Shown in pieces: positions 50,616 to 61,308 of a stretch of DNA of 64,000 nt. The DNA comes from Cryptomeria japonica (lineage: Eukaryota > Streptophyta > Pinopsida > Cupressales > Cupressaceae). The notes under the pieces are model-generated. The model was not told where the DNA came from, searched no databases, and saw only the letters and a list, made by a program, of their open reading frames with translations. Every line of letters begins with the position of its first letter. Positions within the stretch are counted from its first letter, which is position 1. Location: contig NC_081414.1 in NCBI RefSeq assembly GCF_030272615.1, positions 234,406,733 through 234,470,732 of the forward strand, written 5' to 3'. The translations under genes were made by a program, and so were the position numbers.

Positions 50616-51883
50616 GGAACCTCATCTGCAACTTTGCAAGTGGTGAGGGTAGAAGGGAGAGGAATCTCCCCTTCTTCTAGGGGTCCAATTTTCATGATAT
50701 TTCTATACTCCCCCTATGAAGCCTCGTTAGGGGAAGGGCGATGAATCTATCCTTCAAATCAAGGTCCCATTTTCTTATAAGTTTTACTGCTTTGCTCCCA
50801 ATGAGTGGTCTTATTGGGGGTTTCCATCATCTTGAGGAGCCCTTTAGTGAAAGGGTATTCATCTCTCTCTTCCTTTGATCCATCCCCACCCAACACCTTG
50901 TCCACAACTACAAACACTGTGGATGTGCATATTTCCTTCTATTTCAAAGGTTTTTTGTGGGGGGTATTCCACTCAAATATCAAGTGTCCTAGTTTAGAAT
51001 ATTTATAATAAACTGTGACATTCTCATAAACTAATGCCTAGGCCCAACTTTCCAACTTAGATTGCAAGGTAATAAAGTTAGGGAGATTCTTATTAACAAC
51101 AACCATCACACAAAAAAGAGAAAAAACTAACCTGGATCTCATCTTGGTCACATCATCTGTAGACACATAATGCTCAAATGTATTCCCAATCCACCAAAAA
51201 TCCTACTCATCCCAAAACTCAAGTGGGACTCCTAGCAAGCGAACCCACATAGGATTTGTCTTGTTTAAATCAGCTATAAGATCAAATCTAGGTTTCCATC
51301 TACAAAGTGAGAGATGGTGCTTCCTATAAGCCCATGACCTTGAGAGGATCGCAACCAAATCTCCCTCCACGGTGAATTTGAAGAAGAAGAGAGTGTCAGG
51401 CATGGCGCTTATTGCGACACTTCCTTCCAGCCTCCATTTTAGAGACACGCATTTTCTTACCATATTGATTGTTGGTCTGAAGGAGAAAAATTTCCCAACT
51501 AGAGAATTATTCATTGAAGAAACAATGTGGTCCACCACTAAATCCAGGAACAAAATAGTAGTGCTTAAGCACTTCGGGACTATGTTGAAGTCAATGTGAC
51601 TTTGTGTCTCTCCAAAAAGAAAATTCTTCCATCCATTGGATTGTGTGTTCTTCTTTAGATGTACATGTTCCAACTTATTGAAGTTAACAACATTATCATT
51701 ATTGTTTGGATTGGGATCAGTAGAGCTCGCAGGTTGAGTATCAGCCTTAAGAAAAGTGGGGTATTCAGAAGTGGACACTTTGGCAGCAACCCAAAGAGAT
51801 TCCTCCAAATTCAACACTATTGTAGTGTCCAGAGGAGGTTTTGAAAGTTGGGGAGCATGACCCCCACCCTGAGCAAACTCCAT
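50616..51883 (-). pseudogene. LINE-2 ORF1 (DUF4283), minus, broken
   Basis: On the minus strand 51883-51203 is an open 227-codon frame. It contains DUF4283: NSLVGKFFSFRP, a KWRLEGSVAIS middle, then SRSWAYRKHHLSLCRWKPRF and WVRLLGVPLEFW. Beyond a stop, 51200-50616 continues with a strongly degraded zinc-knuckle region (YENVTVYYKYSKLGHLIFEW: three of the expected Cys replaced). In an L1 element ORF1 precedes ORF2; here the ORF2 part is at 27471-30537, across the copia A array. The N-terminus begins at MEFAQGGGH (51883). Confidence 0.8.
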
Positions 51884-52049
51884 GTGTGAGGAGCAAATGC
51901 AAGTTTAAAATTTGAAAAAATAGAGCGGGTCTCTCTTGAAAGTTAGCGTGTTAGTAAATAAAAAAGAAAATAGAATATTCATTATTTTCTTAGCATAACA
52001 TTATATTAATGATATTTTAACAATGTCATTGCATCTTTATATTAACATT
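51884..52049. other. LINE-2 5' flank, unassigned
   Basis: May be the LINE-2 5' UTR or surrounding DNA. No feature seen. Confidence 0.4.
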
Positions 52050-53500
52050 TTGTGGATTGTTAAAATGAGTAAGGGGTAGTGATCCTTAAGCACATAAATT
52101 TTATTCATAATTTTTGTTATTATATTGTTTTATTTTATCATCTTATTATAATTTATGTATAACATTCAATTCATCATTTTCTTAACTCATCAATATAACA
52201 TTTGTACCTATTTTGCTATTAAGATGTACATTGTATAATAGGAAACTAAACTAGTAAAAAATGTAAAGGTGTTATTGGATGACCAGCAGGCACATAAATA
52301 AATAGTCTTGTCAACCAAGCACTATGCAAATGACTTTGACATAAATACATATTTATATACATTGTTTGGTTGATAAGACTATTTATGTATGTGCCTCTTA
52401 GTTAGTGAACAACACTTTTAGGTTATGTGCCTATTAGTTAGGTACTACTTGCACTTTCTTACCTGTCAAAAAAAGTATTGAAATGTTCTCCATTGGTGAC
52501 CTATCATTCCTCATGTAGAGTGATATAGGATAAAAAAAAATTATAAGTACAATTATATACATGATTGAAACTAATGTTTTGTTATGCTCATACTAATATG
52601 AGTACATGTTCATGATATAGTTATGTTATGATGGTAACATCATGTTACATGGCTATCATATGCAAAGCATTTCTATTTTTTCTGCTACAACCTATGTTTT
52701 ATGGATCATGTATATATTAAATTATCACAACCTACCCTTGGTTTTCAAGTTTCACTAAAAAAAAATCTCTAGTTTTTTATTTGTATGATTTTAGGTAAAC
52801 GAGGTTGTCTAAATTTTATTCAACTTTCTAGGATATGTTACATCTACTATGATCTATTGTGCAAAATCAAATACAACAATAATTTAGAAGTTTTATAAAG
52901 TAGATAAATAAATGTAATTGGTACATTACATATGACTATCATGACAAAAATATAATATGTAACATATAAATATCTCAATTTACACTATAATTTAGGATAT
53001 CTAATCATCATATGCATACAAATAATTTCTTCTTCTAATAGTTAATCCAAACCATCATGTCAAGAGATCATGAAAATCTACATCAACAAAGAAATTTATC
53101 ATATGATCACCAAATTAGTGATCATTTCTATATTTGAACATACCTTACCAACTACTGGATGTTAATCCAAATTAGGTATCCAACAAAGTAGTTAGCTATA
53201 GATAAAAAATCAGCACTATCCCTATAATAGTCATTAGAATCAATAATATCAATTATATAAATCATTAAGTCACCATTGCTAAATTTGATAAAAAATCTCT
53301 ATATATTTAAATAGATCTTACCAACTACTTGGTGTTGTTGATATGTGACCAAAAAGAGGGAAATGAGCATTATTCAAGCATTTGTTCCAATCATAGAACC
53401 TTGGTGAGCTTCACTGAGTACCACCCAAAAGACATCAGACCCTACCCTTCATGAATGAAGTTATAGACGAACATAGGTTGAGGTGTCTAGTGTTCTGTAA
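52050..53500. repeat. Dispersed repeat R1, copy with foldback insert
   Basis: Matches 1-600 and 15700-16480 in the same orientation (roughly 80%), with extra DNA at about 52210-52650 that contains a hairpin element. It leads directly into core block copy 2, as the R1 units at 15.7-16.9 kb lead into copy 1. Confidence 0.65.
52253..52463. mobile_element. ~210-bp foldback MITE
   Basis: A 33-bp arm at 52289-52321 (begins GGCACATAAATAAATAGTC) pairs with 52363-52395 with four mismatches. The pairing continues outwards more weakly, to AGTAAAAAATGTAAAG at the left and the complement of GGTAAGAAAGTGCAAG at the right. It sits in a stretch missing from the R1 copy at 1-640, consistent with insertion. 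No clear target duplication. Confidence 0.65.
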
Positions 53501-54425
53501 CAGAACTACTAACTTTCTCATCTGTAGGACTACACAGTTACTTATTAATCAACACAAAGTTCAAAGAGCAAGATGATAGTTCTGAAATACTTAATGGTAA
53601 AACACAATGAGGTAGTAGTTCTTTATATGCCAATATAAGTTCATTGTCCTACTCTATGACTAAGTATATGCATGACTGTTATCTATATCATAATCCCTCT
53701 GTATATTTTTTCTCCTAAACCTATTCCTATCTTTTCCCAAGTTGCAAATGACTGAATATCAGAGTAAACGTGTGTACATGTTTGGTTAACCTATTCAGTA
53801 TCCAATGATAGATGATCAGGCACTTCCATAACCAAGATTATAGAAATCAATTTAGGAACATGTTTGTTCTCTAAACAAAGTTTAAGTTGACAGTTATTAG
53901 GCAACAAATAGATGGCTCTTGCCTATTATAATATCAATGTATGTGACAACAAAAGAATCGAATAGCTGTAGCAATTCATAGAGTCCAAATATATGATACA
54001 AAAGATGTGCACACCCAAAGATTAAGAACCATTTCAAAGTCCAGGGAATCAAGGATTGTTGTATATGTTTACCAGGTTAGGTGGTTTTTATAAAACAAGG
54101 GATAATGACTGCTACAAGCTTGGATTTGAGAAATATAAAACTGTTATGAATCAAACATCAAAGTCTATTGAATACTCACAAGAGAATATGTTTGTTGGCA
54201 TATATAAAGAGTATATAAGTCAATGTTTTGACAAACTGTGTCATATGTCAGGATTCGAACGACTATTACAAAATATAAACACTGAAACTTCGTTCTGCCT
54301 CATCCAAACAGGAAGAAGGATTCCAAGGGTCCTACAATATATGTACAGATCAACAACCATATTCTATTGTCTAGATTCAGAGGCTTTAAGGCTTCTTTTC
54401 AAGAGGTAGCCGGCAAAGATCATAA
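53501..54425. repeat. 0.9-kb core block, copy 2 (unidentified)
   Basis: About 97% identical to 16871-17785 over most of its length. A plus-strand open stretch of 117 codons (54056-54409) includes YKLGFEKYKTVMNQ and GFERLLQNINTETSFCLIQT. In copy 1 the same region is partly closed by small changes. No domain recognised, and the reading frame may be fortuitous. Confidence 0.7.
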
Positions 54426-55334
54426 CTTCCCAACTTTCTTTTATAGAAAATAATCATAAAATCGATATATCATGACATAATGATTTATGTGAGAAAATAC
54501 TTTAAAAAAACTTACAGTTCAACAACTTAAAGTACTATTTAATAATCAATACTTACAATACACATATAGTCTAATCTTTTACAAGAGTATCACCTACAAG
54601 AGTTTTATAGCAATTATAGTAGCGTGTACCTACAAAAATATAGAACCTTCATCTCAAACACCAGATAAATTCCAGAAACAATACATGAAATCATCGAATA
54701 TTAATTAGAAAAGAATGGCATACAAACACTTAAAATATGGTGCCCAAATCTTAGGATGGGCTTACAAACAACCAATTATATATTCACTTGTAATAAAATT
54801 GTCATAATCCAATCACCAAATTAGATGCTCAATTTTTCACTTCCATTATCTCCAATCAAAGATGTCTCAGGATATGGCATGTCATAGCATGTGTCATAAG
54901 TTGGTCAACAAATGTAACTCTTTAATAGCTCTATTATTTTGTCATAGATGCTCATACATTTATGATATGAGAGGTCAAACTTCCGAAGACCATAAATTTT
55001 GCTTTGGGAACGTGCATTTTTTTTAAATTTATGATCATGGAGAGTTCCATGTTGTCATAATCCATTTTCTTAGTTAAGGTTTGTTTCACCATGTTTACCA
55101 CCAGTACTGACCTCTAGAGCCCAAAAATTACATTTTTATGTTATTAACGTTAGGATGGAAAGTCGTTATGCATTTTCTAAAATTCTCAAACTTGTCAAAC
55201 ACCTTACAAGAGCAAAGGAAATGCTAACATAATTAATTATTTGCTAAGGGTTGAGAGGCCCATGGATTCATTACACCACCTAAATTTTCTATTTGATTGT
55301 CTTTTTCAATACATTTACAACATTTTTCAAAGTG
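54426..55334 (-). mobile_element. Copia remnant 3' end (minus), second copy
   Basis: Matches 18591-19470. On the minus strand its right end carries the same decayed RNase H C-terminus (LKNVVNVLKK-like, about 55280-55334). It stops exactly at TTCAAAGTG (55334), where copy 1 continues with TCACTTTC, because another element begins here. Confidence 0.6.
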
Positions 55335-56338
55335 GGTATGTGCAAGATCATGGTGCGTCAAACTAGGCCCTTAAGTGGCAATGAAAATTCAGAAAAAATA
55401 GAGTTAGGAAACCTAACGTAAAAATTTGAATAAGTTATCAACATATTTTTAAAAATATGTAAGAATAGAATTTGTAGCAAATTGGATTTAGTTTCTAAGC
55501 TACTAGTTGTTTTTTGAATGAAGCAAAAAAAAATTATTGGCAAAAATTTGAAATTTCAATGCAATAGTTCTAAAATTTCAGGAAAAAGATAAGAAGTAGG
55601 TGTCTGTTTGACCACCCTAACCACAATCAAATCATAATATTTTTTTATAATATTTTAGATATAAGAAGAAGACTCATGTCCGGATGTGAAGCATTTTTCT
55701 ATTTTTTTAAAGTAAATGGTTAGTTATGAATTGTTTACTACAACTTTTTAAAAATATAAAAACTTGTATGTCTGAGCACCATAGCTTGGTCAAACTTTAT
55801 GAAATTCAATTTTTTTTTAATCCTATAGTATGTGAAGAATAGAATGTGATGCATGTTTCGGATTCAAAAAATGTGATACCGTTTGAAAGTTATAGATGTT
55901 TTTCAATAATAATTATTTATTAAATTCAAAATAAGGCATAATTTATATTGGTGGAAAGTTGAGAATCTCCTTAAAAAACCCTTTTCGTTTTATCAATTTT
56001 GAGTTAAAAAAAAGTCGTCAGCCACATGGGTGAAGCCTGGAAAAGCAAGAAAAACTCCTAAACACGTTTTTTGTGTTGAATTTCTAGGTTTGGCATGTCC
56101 TAGCCAAATCCCAAAGCAATCCTGAGGCAAATCTAAAGGCTGTAGATTTTTGTCAGAGGTAGTGGAGATCGGATATCTGATTTTTGTTAGTTTATTTCTA
56201 TAAATATAATATAATATATATTATGCTATAATATATTATAATCTCTTATACAATTATGTATAATATATAATATATTATATTAAATTATATTACTATTATG
56301 TATAATATTCAAAATATTATTTTATATAGTTTATTTAA
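55335..56338. mobile_element. Truncated TIR transposon (GGTATGTGCA family), left end
   Basis: GGTATGTGCAAGATCATGG begins exactly at a break in homology and resembles the terminus of the transposon at 28274 (GGTAAGTGCA). So it is read as one end of the same or a related DNA transposon. No inverted partner (TGCACATACC-like) is seen downstream. The right limit is unknown; AT-rich sequence to about 56338 may be part of it. No coding potential. Confidence 0.5.
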
Positions 56339-57953
56339 TATATATATATATATATATATATATCTTTTGGTTGGTAATAGATAATTTTATTGAGAATTGG
56401 GTGTTTAGCTAGCCCGAACCAAGTGGGACTATAGCAAGGGAGCCCCTCTCCAAAGAGACTAAGCACAAAAAAGGTGAGTGAATACATTGTTGATTTAGCT
56501 CCCCCATCTCCTGGGAGTAGAGAGTTTTGCCTATGCTCTCAGCCTTAACTCTTCTATCCCTCTTCCTTTTAACCTCTATCCATCCTCCCTCTCTTGCACT
56601 TTCTAATGCCTTCAAATTGGAATCCCCCAATACTACTTTTCCCCCTACCTCCAGGATTTTTTAATCAATAAGATTCTCAGCAATAGCCCCTGAAACACAT
56701 CCCCTCTCTAAAACACCATTCCTCAAATTCTTTGAAAACCCTGAGAATCCCTGCTTTGCCTCCCTATTCTTTGAAGGCCCTAAGCCATCCATGATCTCAG
56801 GCTCCTTTTCGTTGACATCATCATGCCCACCACACATAGCCTGAGGGGTATTGTGCTTAACCATTGCCTTCTCATACTTATCCACCACCTTCTTCACCAT
56901 GTATAGCTAAGAAGTCTCCCCCTTTCACCAAGAGGTTGGTCGCTCCACTCTACACTTGTCACATGACGCAATACTATGCCCAGTTTTAAAACATCTCCCA
57001 TGTCTAAAAGGAACCTCTCAATGATTTAAGAGAGATCTCTAAAGGAAGAGCTTGGAAACATCCATCTCCACCAGAATCTAAGCAAAGGTAGTGTGTAACA
57101 AAATTAGAGAACCATCCCCAGTCATCAAAACAATTCCTAAAGAATTTCCAATAGCCTCAAAATAGGAGTCAAACCAAAAGTACATTAGAAAATTTGGCAG
57201 CCTAACCGAAAGAGGAATCCGATCAAAGGATTCAGATAACATATTAAAGGTTGGATGCCATGGTCTTAGCATCAATGGATGACTATCCTCCCAACACCAT
57301 TGACAACCACACATAATCTTGTTCATGCCCTTCTCAGTTTCAAAAAACACAACCAAAAACCCTCGAGCATGTGGATCAATCTTCACACACCCATCTAAAA
57401 TAGGTTCCCAATGAATAGAAATACATTTATGCAAGTCACACAAACTTGGCCACAATCCTCTGAAGCACCCAATAAGCCCTAGCCTAGAGAAAACCCTTCC
57501 ATTGTGGTCCACCTCCTTCTCCACCTCCTCTATCATATTAACTAGGACAAGCTCAATCTTTGATGATCCAAACAATGCTGAGGGATCAACCAGAGACCTG
57601 GCATTTTGGGCCATTGATTTCACATGCAACTCAGATGGAATCAACATCCACCTTTGCCCATTTCTATTATTGGCCCCCAAAACCCATCCTTCCACTGCAT
57701 CAGATCCATAGGGGCACCGATTCTTAAAGTCTTGCAGCGCCACAACACCCCTATCCACACCAAGGCCAAGTTTGTTGCAAGCCAAACCCGAATCCTCCTC
57801 TCTAAATCGGCTGGAAATAGCAACTTGAGACTGACGAGAGAATCTCTGTCTTGCCATAGCCACCAACTACCCTGACCTTCAGATGGAGGTCGACCTCCAG
57901 GCAGCCTCCAATCCTTCCAAACCCTAGCATCTGAAGCTACTCTCAGATTCATT
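56339..57953 (-). pseudogene. LINE-3: ORF1-only LINE remnant (minus)
   Basis: Reading leftwards, a single frame from about 57866 to 56409 contains a DUF4283 domain (SRLGLIGCFRGLWPSLCDL ... GFLVVFFETEKGMNKI ... PLMLRPWHPTFN ... LSVRLPNFLMYFW) and a zinc knuckle with its first Cys lost (RHGRCFKTGHSIASC). A variable linker follows, ending NTQFSIKLSITNQK. Stops lie at about 57078, 57042, 57027, 56943, 56922 and 56661. The end is CAACCAAAAG followed by (AT)n (56339-56362), a simple-repeat tail as in some LINEs. No ORF2 follows, so this looks like a non-autonomous or internally deleted form. The start may be upstream of MVAMARQRF (57866). Confidence 0.75.
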
Positions 57954-58200
57954 GCAACGATAAAATGTTAAAATGGTATTATAAATATTTATATATATTA
58001 CTAATACATATAATATAATATAATTTATGATATTAATATATATATATTAAAAAACTTATATATATCCCGATATAAAATTTTATATTAAATAAATTATGTT
58101 TCCCTAGATCCCTCATATAATCTCCCATTTGGATACTCTTTCCCTCTACCTACAAGTCTATCTCTCATGTTATCCCTAACACCTTGTACACTTATTTGTA
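57954..58200. other. AT-rich spacer
   Basis: ATATATA-rich DNA without a gene. Confidence 0.6.
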
Positions 58201-58204
58201 CCTC

Positions 58205-58283
<79 letters not shown>

Positions 58284-58678
58284 TGCCTACCCCCTCTCCA
58301 TGTCCACTTCTCTCACTCCCTCACCCCTCTCCCTCTACCCTTCTCTCCCTTTCTTTCCCCTCTCCCTTTCCCCTTCTCTCCCTCTCTCTTTGTCGATATT
58401 TCCATCTCTCCCCTCTCCCCTTCATTCTCATTACTCTCTCTCTCTCTAGATCCCTTTCCCCTTCTCTCCCTATCTCTCCCTCTCCATTTCCCCTTCTCTA
58501 CCTACCTATCCCTCTCCCCCTATCCTTTTCCAAACCCTCTCCCTTACCCCTTCTCTCCCTCTCTCCCCCCTCTCCCTTTCCCACCATCTCTCCCTTTGTT
58601 GATAATTTTATCTCTCCCCTCTCCCCCTCCTCTCTCTCTCTCTACTTCCATCTCATCCCATCTCCCCCTCCCCCTAAT

Positions 58679-58717
<39 letters not shown>
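58201..58717. repeat. ~515-bp polypyrimidine tract
   Basis: Almost pure C/T on the plus strand. It has (CT)n at 58209-58281, a degenerate CTCTCCCTTTCCCCTTCTCTCC region to about 58675, then (CT)n again at 58681-58716. All long open frames here are low-complexity Leu/Ser/Pro or Arg/Glu strings and are not genes. Such mirror-rich tracts can form triplex DNA. Confidence 0.95.
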
Positions 58718-58720
<3 letters not shown>

Positions 58721-58723
58721 CAA

Positions 58724-58839
58724 GGTATTAGATATCAAATATTATCCAATATCTAATACCTCTAAGAAAGGGTGCCAACGAAATTGTTGGCACTCTTATG
58801 AAAAGATCAGATATCAGATATTATCCAATATTTGATACC
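58724..58839. repeat. Palindrome cluster: direct repeats around a hairpin
   Basis: GGTATTAGATAT (58724-58735) pairs perfectly with ATATCTAATACC (58749-58760). A 30-bp direct repeat starts at 58731 and again at 58810 (27 of 30 identical). Between them GTGCCAAC (58772-58779) pairs with GTTGGCAC (58786-58793) around a 6-base loop. It directly abuts the polypyrimidine tract. Could be MITE or foldback debris. Confidence 0.8.
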
Positions 58840-59142
58840 TAGGCCACACAAATTAGAATAGTGGGTCATTTTGAGCATTCCAACAGTCCCTACATTCTTT
58901 TTGTAGGCAACAAACATGGGTCTTCAAATAGTAAGAGACAAAAAAAATTAGTAGCCATCATTTTTAGCATCTTTGTGGATGTATAATGGGAAGCAGTAGT
59001 TGTCGAAAACAAAATCCTAAAAGAAATTTTTCAAAAGACCAAATTGAAGCATATAGACAAACAGATAGAGAAAGTCGTAGGAACAGAAGACAAGGTATGT
59101 CAGATGTCAAGGTGAAAGTGAGGTCTCTATGATGAATAATGA
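58840..59142. other. Unassigned
   Basis: No gene or repeat ends seen. Confidence 0.5.
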
Positions 59143-60539
59143 TGAACAACAAGTATCCTAAACCATACTGAGAGGGGGGGGTGAATCAATACATACAAAA
59201 ACTTCTCAACAACTTATCAAGTTAAAACAATTCTAACTGGTTGTCTTCATCACTGAACTTAACCATTGCAATACTGGTTAAACACAATAAGACTTTAGAC
59301 ATCTAAACCAGTAAAACTAAATACTTCAAATAACATTCAACACTTGATAACTACTTCACCAATATACTCATGCATGTGTTGTATCAGTAATACCATAACC
59401 ATTAACTTTGCATGCATATACATCTAAACAAAGACTGCTCAATCATCACATGAAAAATGTACAACTCATGACTCGTAGATTTTTCACGTGGAAACCCAAG
59501 TGGGAAAAACCACGGTGGGGATGAATACCCACAAGCTTGTTTTGAACTCTTTTGAAGTCCGCTCTGTTAGGAGCCTAGTCTGGTTAAAGACTTTACAATA
59601 AGGTTTTGTTAGGAACCGGTCCTGTTAAAGATCACTCGGTTAAGGGATGGCTATATACCCTGTTAAAGGTTACCTTGCTAGAGGTTTTAAAGAACTCAAT
59701 GAACTTGAGTCACCTAGTTAGAGGATTTACAACAAGCCTGTTAAAGCTACCCGGTCAAGGGATTTTCCTTCTCTTGAAATGGTTAGAAGACAACATGTAA
59801 AGCTCTGATTTGATAACAACACTACATGCTAAGGCAGATCCTTTTCAGTTCCTCTACTCTGCAATCACACTCTGCAGTTTTCCACTCACTGGTCTGGCAA
59901 GTATCTCATCACTTTGATACAAACACAATATTTTCCAATAAAATCAATACCAAACATCATCAACCTTATAGACAACAATTAGGTCAATAGCATAAACCCT
60001 AAACCCTAAACATTTAGGTATACAATTATAGGCGGTCCAATCCTGATCATTAAAAAAACTTTGCATAGAATGAAACAATTTCAAATAGATCACGAGTCAT
60101 TTTGCATCGTCCATTCTCCACCATATATGGAAATCAGTAACCCATCACACTCTCTTCACATACCGCTAAGAAGAATGTTCATTCCCGAGGTAGACATTTA
60201 ATGCAATCGATCTTCACATGCAAGATCCTCAAGGAAATCCTTCACATACACAAAGCTAACGTGACATCTTGATCTCATCCTTATCACTTAGATAACTCAT
60301 CACATAATGTCACCAGTTGCATCGCATAAGCTAGATTGCCAAACCGGCAACCCTAGAGCTGAAATTACCAACCGGTAGTCACACTTAGTGAAACCCTGAC
60401 ACCAGTTCACTACATCTCATCATACTGGCTCTCCAACTTGAACATCAGTAACAACTTCTTCCAATCTTCATACCAGTTCACCTGCACTTATTGACATCAA
60501 TGACAACATACATTATCATCATATTATCATATGCCAACA
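59143..60539 (-). mobile_element. Copia G 3' LTR (minus strand)
   Basis: On the plus strand it ends GCCAACA (60539), directly followed by the inverse of a polypurine tract. Near its left end lies the inverted C-run motif (ATACTGAGAGGGGGGGGTGAATCA, 59166 onward) and the ACGTGGAAACCC/GGGAAAAACCACGG block (59488-59518). AACCGG/ACCGGT motifs are frequent, as in copia A and the solo LTR. The left limit (TGAACAAC, 59143) is approximate. Confidence 0.75.
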
Positions 60540-60821
60540 ATCTCCCCCTTTGGCATTGATAGCAATACTCAATGTACCATTGCAACTCTAAACAACATAG
60601 ACCAATGTAACTATAACATATATCTTCATCAACAGATATCTTCTTCCCCATACATCAGATATCTTCTCCCCCTTTGACAACAATGCCAAAGTGGAGGCAT
60701 AAGCTTCCATTTTCCACTATGTTGCTCCCCCTATGGAGTAGCATCCTTCAACACATAAATTCTGAAATATTTGACACTGTAATACCTAACTAATGTGGAG
60801 CACACAACTTTAGTTTACTTC
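60540..60821 (-). mobile_element. Copia G polypurine tract and 3' internal DNA
   Basis: Minus-sense ATCAATGCCAAAGGGGGAGAT next to the LTR, then AATGCCAAAGTGG, CAAAGGGGGAGAAG and CATAGGGGGAGCAAC in the same order as the copia A 3' region. It is cut at 60821 by the start of copia C. No pol sequence remains. Confidence 0.7.
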
Positions 60822-61296
60822 TGTTGGTGTAAATAATTATTCATCATGGATATTATTACACTTACTTAAGTTTACTTAGGATAATGCATTTCATAGTAGT
60901 TTGGATATGAGACACTTAGGTGTTTGTGCCACATTGGGATAGTGTGTGTAGGAGAAATTCCACCTTTTATGGTGTTGATCTTGTTATTACACTATCATAT
61001 CCACTTATTGTGGAGTGATAATTCCACCTTCGGTGGGTGATCCACCTCATGTGGAATATTATATTATTTCTCCTACCTACCCACACCTATTTCCTACCTA
61101 CCCTTGTTTCTTATTGAGCCACATGTCATGTTTGTGTGCTCATACATCCATATGGGCTTGCCTATATAAGCAAGCCTTCATTGTATGTAATTTTTTGAAT
61201 CATTTTCTATTGACGAGAATACAGTTTATTCTTGTCTTATATTGTGTCTCTATCTTGTACATTTCATTGACCTTTTGATCTTGGCAAAATCCAACA
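60822..61296 (+). mobile_element. Copia C 5' LTR
   Basis: 475 bp, TGTTGG ... CCAACA (perfect 6-bp inverted ends). TATATAAG at 61163-61170 lies inside a perfect hairpin (GGCTTGC 61155-61161, GCAAGCC 61170-61176). Upstream are three CCACC...GGTGG-type hairpins (60960-60974, 61024-61036, 61042-61054). A distinct family from copia A and B (short LTR, no C-run motif). Inserted into copia G; the left target-site bases would be ACTTC, and the right end is outside the window. Confidence 0.92.
61163..61170 (+). promoter_or_regulatory. TATA box of copia C LTR
   Basis: TATATAAG about 130 bp before the LTR end. Transcription would start about 30 bp downstream, near 61195-61200, defining the R region. 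It lies in the loop of a 7-bp inverted repeat. Confidence 0.7.
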
Positions 61297-61308
61297 TGGT
61301 ATCAGAGC
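61297..61308 (+). other. Copia C primer-binding site
   Basis: TGGTATCAGAGC directly follows the LTR end: a perfect match to the copia site complementary to initiator-methionine tRNA. Confidence 0.95.

Noticed and set aside
58167-58835. Long open frames over the CT tract (190 and 222 codons)
   Set aside because: Pure Leu/Ser/Pro low complexity caused by the (CT)n sequence; no start context or domain.
58724-58839. MicroRNA precursor
   Set aside because: The perfect arms are short (8-12 bp) and there is no ~21-nt duplex with a flanking stem.
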